A stretch of DNA of 64,000 nucleotides from Robbsia sp. KACC 23696 (GCF_039852015.1 NZ_CP156626.1:1894249-1958248), one strand, 5' to 3'; numbered from the stretch's first letter, positions 7,572-16,063 are shown. A program made the numbers and translations. Notes: generated from the letters alone by a model not told the origin.

Positions 7572-8984
7572 ATGAGCTCAGTACAGATGGCCGCTTCGGC
7601 GGCCGAAGGCGTGGATGTTTCCGGGAACGCGACATCGATTTCCGCGCGATTGGACCGATTGCCGGTGGGCGCGTTTCACTACAAGATGATCGCGATCATC
7701 GGCGCGGGGCTGTTTCTCGACGGTTTCGAACTGGCGATGGCGAGCGGTATTCTGGGACAGCTGGTGCACGACGGCTGGAGCAATCTCAAATACAACGGCT
7801 ATTTTGTTACTGCGACCTTTCTCGGCTTCATGCTCGGGTGTTGGGGTGCCGGCGTCATCGGTGACCGTTATGGGCGCCGGATCAGTTATCAGTTGAATCT
7901 CGCCATCTTCGGCGGCGCGTCGCTGCTGGCCGTGTTCGCGCCGAATATCGAGATTTTGATCGCCTTGCGCTTCGTCATGGGTATCGGACTGGGCGCCGAA
8001 TTGGTGCTGGGCTTCGCCACGCTCGCCGAATTCGTGCCGCCGGCCAAGCGCGGTCGCCTCGTCGCGACGCTTTCCTTTATTGCGCAATGCGGCGTGTTCT
8101 TCTCGTCGCTGGTGGCAATGTGGGTCATCCCGCATTTGGGATGGCGCTATATGTTCTTGATCGCCGGCATCTGCGCCGCCGCGGTGTGGATGATGCGCAA
8201 GTTCATGCCCGAATCGCCGCGTTGGCTTGAAAGCAAGGGGCGATTTGCAGAAGCCGATACGATCGTACGGGTCATGGAACAGGCGTCCGGCGTGGCGTCG
8301 CCGACATTCGACGCGGCCAAGGCGCGCGCGACGGCTTCCGCTGCGAACCCGCAAGGCGACGGCGTCGCCGTGCATGTGGGCATCGGCGAACTTTTCAAGG
8401 GCGGCATGCTGCGCCGGACGGTGATCGGTATCGCGACGATGTGCGTGATTCAGATCTGCGTGTACGGCATGGTGACGTGGTTGCCGACCTTTTTCGTCCA
8501 GCAAGGCTTCAATATGGTGAAGTCGCTGCAATGGTCGACGATCATGTCGTTCGGCGGCCCGGTCGGCGGTTTATTGGGCTTGTGGCTCGCCGACCGTCTG
8601 GGGCGAAAGCCGATTCTCATCGGCGCCGCTTTGCTGGGTATCGTGATCTCGATCGTCTATGTGCAACTGCGCGTGGATTGGCTGCTGATGTTGTTCGGCT
8701 TTCTGTTGCTGACGTCGTTTTACATCATCATCGTCGTGGGCCAAGCGGTCTATATGTCGGAGCTGTTCCCCACCCGTATCCGGATGCGCGGTAACGGCTT
8801 GTGCAGCACGATTTCGCGACTCGTCGCCGCATCGATTCAATTCGTGATTCCGGCATTGTTCGTATGGGGCGGCGTCAACGCGATTGTCGCCTGCGTCGGC
8901 ATATCGCTTTTTGTGTTCGGCACGATCGTCCTGACCATCGGGGTGGAGACGAAGTCCAAGCCGCTTGAGGCCATCGCCGAATAA
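7572..8984 (+). CDS. MFS transporter, metabolite:H+ symporter type (AAHS-like)
   Basis: A 470-residue, 12-TM importer-type MFS protein; the start ATG 7572 has AAGG upstream. Helix 1 contains IIGAGLFLDGFELAMASGIL, the D-G-.-E pattern typical of AAHS and related organic acid symporters. Motif A is GDRYGRRISYQ and its repeat ADRLGRKPIL. A long cytoplasmic loop (about residues 215-275) separates the halves. It is followed at 49 bp by pxpB and pxpC, so it most likely brings in the substrate, or a precursor, of the lactam hydrolase. Substrate unproven. Confidence 0.9.
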   Translation: MSSVQMAASAAEGVDVSGNATSISARLDRLPVGAFHYKMIAIIGAGLFLDGFELAMASGILGQLVHDGWSNLKYNGYFVTATFLGFMLGCWGAGVIGDRYGRRISYQLNLAIFGGASLLAVFAPNIEILIALRFVMGIGLGAELVLGFATLAEFVPPAKRGRLVATLSFIAQCGVFFSSLVAMWVIPHLGWRYMFLIAGICAAAVWMMRKFMPESPRWLESKGRFAEADTIVRVMEQASGVASPTFDAAKARATASAANPQGDGVAVHVGIGELFKGGMLRRTVIGIATMCVIQICVYGMVTWLPTFFVQQGFNMVKSLQWSTIMSFGGPVGGLLGLWLADRLGRKPILIGAALLGIVISIVYVQLRVDWLLMLFGFLLLTSFYIIIVVGQAVYMSELFPTRIRMRGNGLCSTISRLVAASIQFVIPALFVWGGVNAIVACVGISLFVFGTIVLTIGVETKSKPLEAIAE

Positions 8985-9033
8985 GCGATAGCGGCTTGGC
9001 ACATTTCTTAAAAACTCGGTAGAAAGCAGGCGT

Positions 9034-9720
9034 ATGACAGTTCACGTACACGACAAGACGATCCGCTCGGACGCCTTGCTGATCCAACACCTTGGCAGCG
9101 AGGCGCTGCTTTGCGAGCATATCGGCGCGCTCGACCTTGCCTTGCAGGCGCGTTTCTGGGCGTTTGCCGAATCCGTCGCCGCGTGGGATCACGTTGCCGA
9201 GGTCGTGCCGGGCATGAATAACCTGATGGTCGTCCTGCGGCCATCCTGCAGCAGCCCGGAAGGCGTCGCGGCACAGCTTGCGCAGGCGTGGCCGGCAGTA
9301 TTGCCGGCCACCGTGTGTGGCGCGGTCGTCGAGGTGCCGGTGGACTACGGCGGCGAGGGGGGACCGGACCTGCACGCCGTCGCGCGGCATGCCGGGCTGA
9401 GCGTCCACGAGGTAGCGGAGATTCATGCGTCACGCGACTACACCGTGTACTGCCTCGGCGCCCATCCGGGCTTTGGCTATCTCGGCGGACTCGATGCGCG
9501 GATTCATACACCGCGGCTCGACAAGCCGCGATTCAACGTGCCGGCAGGCAGCGTCGCCATCGGCGGTATGCAAACGGGCATCATCGCGGCGGAGGGCCCG
9601 AGTGGCTGGCAACTGATCGGCCGTGCGACCTTGGATTTCTTCGATCCGCATCGCACGCCGCCGACGCTGCTTTCGCCAGGCGACACGGTGCGCTTTCGCA
9701 TCAATCGGGTAGTGGCATGA
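9034..9720 (+). CDS. pxpB: 5-oxoprolinase subunit B (KipI/allophanate hydrolase subunit 1 family)
   Basis: A 228-residue protein with the family blocks VVPGMNNLMVV, the conserved CLGAHPGFGYLGGL and PRFNVPAGSVAIGGMQTGI, then WQLIGRATLDFFDP near the C-terminus. In E. coli and B. subtilis PxpB and PxpC act with PxpA to open 5-oxo-L-proline to glutamate using ATP; KipI in B. subtilis is also a kinase inhibitor. Its stop overlaps the pxpC start (ATGA), implying translational coupling. pxpA is not in the neighbourhood. Confidence 0.92.
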   Translation: MTVHVHDKTIRSDALLIQHLGSEALLCEHIGALDLALQARFWAFAESVAAWDHVAEVVPGMNNLMVVLRPSCSSPEGVAAQLAQAWPAVLPATVCGAVVEVPVDYGGEGGPDLHAVARHAGLSVHEVAEIHASRDYTVYCLGAHPGFGYLGGLDARIHTPRLDKPRFNVPAGSVAIGGMQTGIIAAEGPSGWQLIGRATLDFFDPHRTPPTLLSPGDTVRFRINRVVA

Positions 9721-10784
9721 TCGAGATTCTCGCAAGCGGTGCACTGTCTTCTATTCAAGACGAAGGGCGCCACGGATTTCGCCGATTCGGCGTCGGCACG
9801 GCCGGCGCAATGGATGCGCTCGCGTATCGCGCTGCTAATCTATTGGTCGGCAATACCGTCGCCGCCCCCCATTCGCACGGCGCGGCAATAGGGGCGGCGG
9901 CCATTGAAGTGACCGTCTATCCTTTCGTCGCGCGCTTTCTCGCGGATTGCCGCGTCGCACTGACCGGCGCCTTGACGGGGATCCGCCTCGACGAACACTC
10001 CCGATTGCCTTGGTCGACCTTCGACGCGGCGGCGGGGCAAACGTTGCGGCTCGATGCGCCGCGTGCCGGCGTGCGCACGTATCTCGCAATTCGTGGCGAC
10101 GAAGTGATGGACGCGCGCGATACGGACGCGGCTGCGGACGCGGCCGACAATGTCCCCGATGGCGGCTTGGCAGTGCCGCTCGTATTGGGCTCGCGCAGCA
10201 CCGATATCAAAGGCGGCTTCGGCGGTTTCAAGGGACGCTGCCTGAAGCGCGGCGACGTCGTCCCCTTCGCGCCGGTCAAGTCGCGCATCGCGCGTCGTGC
10301 GTTCGCGGTGCGGCCACCCGAAACGTCCCTTGGTGCCGCGCCGACAGACGTCGCACCGCTGACGATACGCGTCGTCGAAGGACCCGAATACGGGTATTTC
10401 GATGCTGTGTCGCAGGCGTCGTTTTGGCGGGAAGCCTGGACCATCACCGCCGACAGCAATCGCATCGGCTTGCGCCTGGACGGCACGCCGATGGTCTTGC
10501 GTGAACCGCTGGAGATGCGCTCCCATGGCATCGTGCCGGGCGTCGTGCAAGTGCCGCCGCAGGGCAAGCCGATCGTGCTGATGCGAGATTGTCAGACGTC
10601 CGGCGGCTATCCCAAAATTGCGACGGTCATTCCGGCCGATCTGCGCAAGCTGGCGCAAGCATCGCTGGGTTCGCGGTTCACATTCGAATCGGTTTCCGTC
10701 GCGGAAGCGGGGCGCGCCACGCAACGACACGATGACTATCTGGCGGCCATCGACAACGCCCTTTGGAGGCAAACGTGGAAATAG
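9717..10784 (+). CDS. pxpC: 5-oxoprolinase subunit C (KipA/biotin-dependent carboxyltransferase-like)
   Basis: The start is ATG 9717, which overlaps the pxpB stop and opens MIEILASGALSSIQDEGRHG, the hallmark N-terminus; upstream in-frame sequence belongs to pxpB. The 355-residue protein contains FGVGTAGAMDALAYRAAN, RVVEGPEYGYFD, GIVPGVVQVPPQGKPIVLMRD and the QTSGGYPKIATV block. With PxpB it forms a heteromeric lactam hydrolase. It is followed, with a 10-bp overlap, by an accB remnant. In complete clusters of related bacteria accB, accC and pxpA follow; here they are missing. Confidence 0.92.
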   Translation: MIEILASGALSSIQDEGRHGFRRFGVGTAGAMDALAYRAANLLVGNTVAAPHSHGAAIGAAAIEVTVYPFVARFLADCRVALTGALTGIRLDEHSRLPWSTFDAAAGQTLRLDAPRAGVRTYLAIRGDEVMDARDTDAAADAADNVPDGGLAVPLVLGSRSTDIKGGFGGFKGRCLKRGDVVPFAPVKSRIARRAFAVRPPETSLGAAPTDVAPLTIRVVEGPEYGYFDAVSQASFWREAWTITADSNRIGLRLDGTPMVLREPLEMRSHGIVPGVVQVPPQGKPIVLMRDCQTSGGYPKIATVIPADLRKLAQASLGSRFTFESVSVAEAGRATQRHDDYLAAIDNALWRQTWK

Positions 10785-10975
10785 CGGACATCGTGTCCTT
10801 GGTCGAAATGCTGACGCAGCACGACATCGGCGAATTCGATGCGACCTTTGGCGAGACGCGCCTGACGATACGTCGCGAGCCGTCGCCAACGACGACGGCG
10901 CTATCGCCGGATCGGACCGCCCCTATGTCCGATGCGCCTGCAACGGCGAGCGCGGCGCCAGCAGCAACACGTTGA
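10775..10975 (+). pseudogene. Truncated accB-like biotin carboxyl carrier protein, N-terminal domain only
   Basis: A GTG start at 10775 with GGAGG 5 nt upstream gives about 66 residues: EIADIVSLVEMLTQHDIGEF then GETRLTIRR, the N-terminal helix-strand module of AccB-type carrier proteins, followed by an Ala/Pro/Thr-rich linker that ends at a stop. The biotinyl domain with its EAMKM motif is absent. The 3' end overlaps the LysR gene on the other strand by 53 bp. This fits a remnant left by a deletion joining the pxp operon to the convergent LysR gene; a functional mini-protein is the alternative. Confidence 0.65.
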
Positions 10976-11852
10976 AGTCACAGCACTCCCGTGCCAGCGT
11001 CGCGACTTCGACGGTCAGCGCCCGTGCATGGCTTGCACGGTACATCGCCACATAGGAGATGGCGGGCAAGGGCGGCACCGTCTTGATAATACCGAGCGCG
11101 CCGCCATCGACCAGATATTGCAAGCATTGGCGCGGCAGATAACTGACGCCGACTCCGGACAAGGTCAGGCCGATCTGTGCCACCAGATTATTGCTCGACG
11201 AGGCTTTGGGCAGCGTCACGCCGTTTTGCTGGAGGAAACGGGCATAGGTCGAGCCGGTGCCCGAGAGATTGCCCTGCAGCAGCAGCGGAAAACGATCGAT
11301 CGCCGCGAGCGGAATGCTAGCCTCGCGCGGCACGCCGTCGGGTGCGCACATCCAGGCGTTTTCCACCTCGGCAAGCGGCGTCGACATCAGCGCGTCATCG
11401 ATCGGGACTGCGGGCGCGACGATGATATCGACCGTGTCCGCCGCCAGTCGATCATGCAGCGTCGCGCTCAATTCCACTTCCGCCTCGACGATCACCTTCG
11501 GATAATGCCGCTTGATCGCGGCGACCCACGCGGGTAGCCAGGTCAACGCGGTCAATTCGGTCACGCCGATACGCAGGCGACTGACGAGTACTTCCTTTGC
11601 ACTGATCGCCTCGACGATCTGGTCGCGGTGTTCGAGGATTTCCTTTGCATACGTAAAAAGCTCCTCGCCCTTTTCCGTTAGCAGCGCCGTGCGATGACTG
11701 CGGTCGAATACGCGTACGTCGAAGGTGCTTTCCAGCTCCCGGATGCGTTTCGAAATCGCTGACTGACTGGTATTCAACTTGCGCGCCGACGCTTCGAAGG
11801 ATCCCAGCTTCACGATCCAGTACAACGCTTCCATCTGCTTGTAGTTCAGCAT
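10923..11852 (-). CDS. LysR-family transcriptional regulator
   Basis: A 309-residue protein with an N-terminal winged helix, MEALYWIVKLGSFEASARKL and TSQSAISKRIRELESTFDVR, then a periplasmic-binding-type effector domain containing IGVTELTALTWLPAWVAAI and LVAQIGLTLSGVGVSYLPRQ. It is divergent from the RraA-aminotransferase pair at 11976 and convergent with pxpBC. A 35-bp element in its promoter recurs upstream of the MFS-pxpBC operon, so it probably controls both. Its 3' end overlaps the accB remnant. Effector unknown; a glutamate or pyroglutamate analogue is a reasonable guess. Confidence 0.93.
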   Translation of the reverse strand: MLNYKQMEALYWIVKLGSFEASARKLNTSQSAISKRIRELESTFDVRVFDRSHRTALLTEKGEELFTYAKEILEHRDQIVEAISAKEVLVSRLRIGVTELTALTWLPAWVAAIKRHYPKVIVEAEVELSATLHDRLAADTVDIIVAPAVPIDDALMSTPLAEVENAWMCAPDGVPREASIPLAAIDRFPLLLQGNLSGTGSTYARFLQQNGVTLPKASSSNNLVAQIGLTLSGVGVSYLPRQCLQYLVDGGALGIIKTVPPLPAISYVAMYRASHARALTVEVATLARECCDFNVLLLAPRSPLQAHRT

Positions 11853-11865
11853 TGCCCGCTCGAAA

Positions 11866-11905
11866 ACATGAAATAAAAGTATTGTACAAGATAGAAAAAA
11901 ATCGC
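11866..11905. promoter_or_regulatory. LysR operator candidate in the divergent LysR/aldolase promoter
   Basis: The segment starting ACATGAAATAAAAGTAT, with the inner dyad TTGTACAA (11883-11890), lies 14 bp upstream of the LysR start in the 123-bp divergent gap. It matches a segment at 7366 in 28 of 35 positions. The position just upstream of the autoregulated gene is the usual place for a LysR recognition site. The remainder of the gap holds the promoter and ribosome site (AGGAG) of the aldolase gene. Confidence 0.55.
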
Positions 11906-11975
11906 TTTTTGATGCAATTAAGAACGCTTACTGTCTGCCTGAATCCCCGTTCTCGATCCCTTTCAGGAGCATTGC

Positions 11976-12638
11976 ATGTCTATCCCCGGCAACCGCATCC
12001 ATCCCGCACCGGCGTGTGCACCCGACGCCATCGTCACCGGCTTGCGTGACGTCGTCGTGCCGCACCTCAGCGACAATCTGGCCCGCAGCGTCGGCATCGG
12101 CGGCCTGACTCGCTATAACAGGACAGGCAAGCTGGTCGGTACCGCTTTCACCGTCAAATGCCGTCCTGGCGACAATCTGATGATCTACAAGGCGCTGACG
12201 ATGATGTCGGCCGGCCACGTGCTCGTCGTCGATGGCGCCGGGCATCTCGATAATGCTTTGGTCGGAGAATTGATCAAGCTATATGCGTTGCAGCGCGGTT
12301 GCGTCGGCTTCGTGATCGACGGCGCCATTCGCGATGTGGCGTGCTTTACCGATTTTCCCTGCTACGCGCGAGGGGTGAATCACAAAGGTCCTTACAAGGA
12401 TGGTCCCGGTGAAATCAATGTGCCGGTATCGATTGGCGGACAGGTGGTGATGCCGGGCGATATCGTGGTGGGAGACGAAGACGGTGTCGTCTGTTTTCCG
12501 CAAGCGTCCGCCGAGCACTTGTTGACCCTCGCGGACGCGCATCGCCGCAAGGAAGACGCGATTCAGCAGGAGATTGCCAGCGGTGTGCCCGATCAGGCGT
12601 GGATCACCAAGATCCTGACAGCGAAGGGCCTTATCTGA
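11976..12638 (+). CDS. RraA-like class II pyruvate aldolase (HMG/CHA aldolase family)
   Basis: A 220-residue cytosolic protein of the RraA/DlpA fold. Diagnostic parts are GHVLVVDGAGHLDNALVGEL, where the family has a Gly-rich loop near the metal site, VGFVIDGAIRDV carrying the catalytic Arg and the metal-ligand Asp, and GDIVVGDEDGVVCFP. Family members with this metal-site Asp cleave 4-hydroxy-4-methyl-2-oxoglutarate to two pyruvates or 4-carboxy-4-hydroxy-2-oxoadipate to pyruvate and oxaloacetate. The aminotransferase 1 bp downstream suggests that it receives a 2-oxo acid formed by transamination. Confidence 0.88.
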   Translation: MSIPGNRIHPAPACAPDAIVTGLRDVVVPHLSDNLARSVGIGGLTRYNRTGKLVGTAFTVKCRPGDNLMIYKALTMMSAGHVLVVDGAGHLDNALVGELIKLYALQRGCVGFVIDGAIRDVACFTDFPCYARGVNHKGPYKDGPGEINVPVSIGGQVVMPGDIVVGDEDGVVCFPQASAEHLLTLADAHRRKEDAIQQEIASGVPDQAWITKILTAKGLI

Positions 12639-12639
12639 C

Positions 12640-13869
12640 ATGTCCCTGCAATCCATCCCCGCCGCATCGGCGTTTCTCTCGCATCGCATCACCGCGATCA
12701 AATCGTCGCCGAGCATGGCGGCCAAAGCGTTGGTCGACCAATTGCGCGCAGAAGGCCGCGACATCATCGACTTCACGATCGGCGAACCGGATCTGCCCAC
12801 GCCGCAGCCGATCGTCGACGCAGCGATCGCGGCAATGCGTGCCGGCGAGACGAAATACACCGGCGCGAGCGGGACACCGGCGTTGCGCAATGCGATTGTC
12901 ACGAAATTGCGCCGGGACAACGGATTGACGTATGACGCCAATGAAATCGTCGTCGGCAACGGCGGCAAGCATATTATTTTCGACGCGCTCGCGGTGACCT
13001 TGAATCCCGGCGACGAGGTCATCATCCATGCCCCGTACTGGCTGTCCTATCCCGATATGGTCAAGGTCAACGAAGGTGTTCCCGTCATCGTCACCGGGAG
13101 CGAGGAGGACGCATTCAAGCTGCTTCCCGCGCAGTTGGAAGCGGCGATCACTGCCCGTACCAAATGGTTGATCCTGAACACCCCGAATAACCCGACGGGT
13201 ACCGTGTATTCGGAGGACGAACTGCGCGCACTGGGTGCCGTGCTGGCGCGGCATCCGCACGTCTGGGTGATGTCCGATGAAATCTACGAGCATTTCGTCT
13301 TCGACGGTCAGCGCCATGTCTCGCCCATCGCGGCGATGCCGTCATTGAAGGGCCGTAGCCTGATCATCAACGGCGCCTCGAAAGGGTATGCGATGACCGG
13401 CTGGCGTATCGGCTATGGCGCCGGTCCGATCGCCTTGATCCAGGCCATCACCAAGCTCATCTCGCAAACCACCACCTGCCCGAATGCGGTGGCCCAGGCC
13501 GCGGCGGTGGCCGCGTTCGGCGGCAGTCAGGAGGCGCCGCGGCAGGCTGCCGCCTTATATGAGGGCCGGGCGCGGCTCATGGCGGATCTGCTTGCCGAGG
13601 CGCAAGGCATCGCCATTGGACGGCCGAAGGGCGCTTTCTATCATTTCCCCTGCGTGCGCGACTTGATCGGCAAGCGCACGCCGGAAGGGCGTCTGCTGGA
13701 AACGGATGGCGACATCGTGCAGTACTTCACCGAATGCGCGGGCGTGGCGACGCTGGAAGGCAGCGTTTATGGCGTCGGTCCGTATCTGCGCTTGTCGTTT
13801 GCCACGTCGGATGCGGCGATTCGGGAAGGATGTCGTCGTCTGGTCGTCGCCTGCAACGCCTTGCGCTAA
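12640..13869 (+). CDS. PLP-dependent aminotransferase, class I (AspC-like)
   Basis: A 409-residue fold-type I aminotransferase. The substrate-binding N-terminal block IDFTIGEPDLPTP, the NTPNNPTGTVYS loop with the PLP-contact Asn, the DEIYEHFVFDG block with the PLP-ring Asp, and GASKGYAMTGWRIGY with the Schiff-base Lys are all intact. The C-terminal Arg for the alpha-carboxylate is in GPYLRLSFATS. Its start lies 1 bp after the aldolase stop, so the two are coupled. Aromatic or acidic amino acids are typical substrates; a gamma-substituted glutamate is suggested here by the aldolase partner. Confidence 0.92.
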   Translation: MSLQSIPAASAFLSHRITAIKSSPSMAAKALVDQLRAEGRDIIDFTIGEPDLPTPQPIVDAAIAAMRAGETKYTGASGTPALRNAIVTKLRRDNGLTYDANEIVVGNGGKHIIFDALAVTLNPGDEVIIHAPYWLSYPDMVKVNEGVPVIVTGSEEDAFKLLPAQLEAAITARTKWLILNTPNNPTGTVYSEDELRALGAVLARHPHVWVMSDEIYEHFVFDGQRHVSPIAAMPSLKGRSLIINGASKGYAMTGWRIGYGAGPIALIQAITKLISQTTTCPNAVAQAAAVAAFGGSQEAPRQAAALYEGRARLMADLLAEAQGIAIGRPKGAFYHFPCVRDLIGKRTPEGRLLETDGDIVQYFTECAGVATLEGSVYGVGPYLRLSFATSDAAIREGCRRLVVACNALR

Positions 13870-13891
13870 GCGGGCGATCGCACCGATCGTT

Positions 13892-14821
13892 TCAGGCATT
13901 TACGCGGTGCGGCAAAGGAGCGGATGCGGCTGCCGCCGTGCCGCGCGACATGCCGTGTTCGGTGGTCGATAGGCCATCGGCATCGATAAATCGTTCCACC
14001 GATGCCGCCAGCGCCTGCGGTGCCTGCACCGCCGCCAGATGTCCCGCATCGATTTCCGAGAAAACGATCCTGGGATGGTCCATCGTCAACGCGCGGACTT
14101 GCGCCGACGGCCGCAGAAGATCATGCTTACCGGCCAGCATCAGGCAGGGCAGGCGTAACGCTGCCAGCGCATTGCGTGCCTGACCGCCGCCGAGCGCGCG
14201 ATTCGCGTTCGCATACGCGACCGGATCGTTCGCCAGGAATCGCGCGCGATAATCCTCGAACGCCGGCATGCCGAGCCGCTCGCGCAAGAGCGGCGGATAG
14301 GATCGCGCCAACGATGCCTCCACGATGGCCGACATGCCTTCCTCGACGGCCCGTTGCGCGCGCGTTTCGAGATAATCGCGGCGCTCGGCATCGACTTCCA
14401 ATGCCGGGCAACACAGAATCACGCCCGCAACGCCATGATGGTGTGCGGCATACACCGCCGCCGTCGCGGCACCGGCCGCCAAGCCGAGCAGCCATATCGG
14501 GTTGCGATCGATATCGCCAATCACACCGCGCGCCGCGGCATCCGATAAAACCGCATGCAGGTCCTCGGCAAGATTCTCGATGGTATAAGGCGAGCGCGTT
14601 TTCTCGGAGAGGCCATGCCCGCGCTGGTCGGCGCATAGCACGGTAAAGCGGCGCGCCAGGGATTGCACAACCGCGTTCCAGCTGTCGACGCTGCCGCCCA
14701 ACTCATGCAGCAAGACGAGGGTGGGGCGCGCGTGTTCCAGCATCGATGTCACGCTGCTGACGGTGTAGTGCAGCGACGGCGAGGCCGGCGCGGTGGTCCA
14801 GTAATGAATGCGATCATGCAT
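13892..14821 (-). CDS. Alpha/beta-hydrolase-fold protein lacking the nucleophile Ser
   Basis: A 309-residue protein with the oxyanion loop LVLLHELGGSVDSWN, the block CADQRGHGLSE, the acid AGKHDLLRPSAQ and the terminal His in DAGHLAAVQAP, resembling 3-oxoadipate enol-lactonase-type enzymes. The nucleophile elbow, normally G-x-S-x-G, reads GLAAG, so the nucleophile position is Ala115. The codon is GCG and the surrounding frame is intact. It may be a non-catalytic member or use another mechanism. It is convergent with the aminotransferase and stands alone on its strand. Confidence 0.82.
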   Translation of the reverse strand: MHDRIHYWTTAPASPSLHYTVSSVTSMLEHARPTLVLLHELGGSVDSWNAVVQSLARRFTVLCADQRGHGLSEKTRSPYTIENLAEDLHAVLSDAAARGVIGDIDRNPIWLLGLAAGAATAAVYAAHHHGVAGVILCCPALEVDAERRDYLETRAQRAVEEGMSAIVEASLARSYPPLLRERLGMPAFEDYRARFLANDPVAYANANRALGGGQARNALAALRLPCLMLAGKHDLLRPSAQVRALTMDHPRIVFSEIDAGHLAAVQAPQALAASVERFIDADGLSTTEHGMSRGTAAAASAPLPHRVNA

Positions 14822-14943
14822 GGGAATCGGCCGACATCGACGAAAACCTTACTCTGACGGGATCGCCGCACCTTGGCAAAAACCTTTGCGCGATAGCAAG
14901 CCATGCCCTGCCGGCATCGCAAAAGGGGATGGCGGCATTGCCG

Positions 14944-15927
14944 TCAGCGTTGCGCTATCCAGGTCGCGCGGTCGCGCCAGACGCCGTCCACGACCAGCGT
15001 ATGCATATTCTCGGTCACGACGTCGGCCATCGTCTGCACCAGCTTGGACGCGCGCTGTTCCCGCAGCGTGGCGAGGGCGATCGTCGAGCGTATTGCCGGG
15101 CGTTCGATCGCCAGCGCACGCAGCTCGCCGCGCGCGACCTCGTCCGCGATGGCCGTAAAGGTCAGGATCGAATAGCCCAGCCCGCTTCGCACCAGCGCCT
15201 TGGTCAGACCGACACTGTCGACTTCCATCTCGACCCGCAAATGGATGCCGTGTTGCACGGCGGCTTGTTCGAGCACCCGACGGTTTGCATGGGGAAAGCC
15301 TGGCACGATCAAGGGCAGCTCGGCCAGATCCCGGATACGCAGCGTCGTGTCGTCGTCGACCTCAGCATAGAGGCCCGGATCCTGGCCACGAGGCGGCCCG
15401 ACGACCACCATCGGCTCGCTACAAAGGGGGACGACGTCGAAGGCCTCTAACGGCGGCTGATTGTAGACGATGGCCAGATCGACGCGACGATCCAATAGCC
15501 ACTCCTGCAGCGAACTGCTGAGCCCCTCGCGAACATGCAGGGCCACTTCGGGCCAGCGTTCCCGAAACGTGCCGACGATCGGCGCGGAAACGCGCGCGCC
15601 GACGGCGGGCGGCATGCCGATCGCGATGCGCCCGGTCAGCCGGTCCGGCGATGCACGCACATGCTCGCTGGCCTGTGCCACATAGCTGATGATCATCTCG
15701 GCGCGCTCCAGCAGACGTGCGCCCGCGCTGGTCAGCCGCACGCCGCGTCCATAACGGACGAACAGGGGCGTCCCGAGTTCCTCTTCCAATTTGGCGATCT
15801 GCCGGCTTAGCGCAGGCTGTGCGATATACAACTCGGCCGAGGCGCGACTAAAACTGCCCACGCGCGCGATATGCACAAATGAGCGAAGCTCTCTGATTTC
15901 GATGACTGTCTCCGGGGTGCATCTCAC
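14944..15927 (-). CDS. LysR-family transcriptional regulator
   Basis: A 327-residue regulator. The wHTH reads IRELRSFVHIARVGSFSRAS and IAQPALSRQIAKLEEELGTP; the effector domain follows, with LGYSILTFTAIADEVARGEL late in the protein. I use the GTG start at 15927 with AAGGG 5 nt upstream; the family core starts about ten codons later. It is divergent from the operon 16064-19620 across a 136-bp gap and is its likely activator. The gap contains a weak dyad GACAC-N6-GTGTC (16014-16029) that I would not call an operator on its own. Confidence 0.92.
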   Translation of the reverse strand: MRCTPETVIEIRELRSFVHIARVGSFSRASAELYIAQPALSRQIAKLEEELGTPLFVRYGRGVRLTSAGARLLERAEMIISYVAQASEHVRASPDRLTGRIAIGMPPAVGARVSAPIVGTFRERWPEVALHVREGLSSSLQEWLLDRRVDLAIVYNQPPLEAFDVVPLCSEPMVVVGPPRGQDPGLYAEVDDDTTLRIRDLAELPLIVPGFPHANRRVLEQAAVQHGIHLRVEMEVDSVGLTKALVRSGLGYSILTFTAIADEVARGELRALAIERPAIRSTIALATLREQRASKLVQTMADVVTENMHTLVVDGVWRDRATWIAQR

Positions 15928-16063
15928 GTAAACCCTTATTCATCGGGCGTCGGAGAGCTATTCATTTCCGACATAGCTTTCCATCGATAAAAGGTTTTTG
16001 TCAATTCCGGCGTGACACGGCACAGTGTCGTAACTGAAAAAAAACGAAAGCAGGAGACAGGCC

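Noticed and set aside
16014-16029. GACAC-N6-GTGTC dyad upstream of the EthD-like gene as a LysR site
   Set aside because: Arms of five bases are expected by chance and it does not fit T-N11-A.
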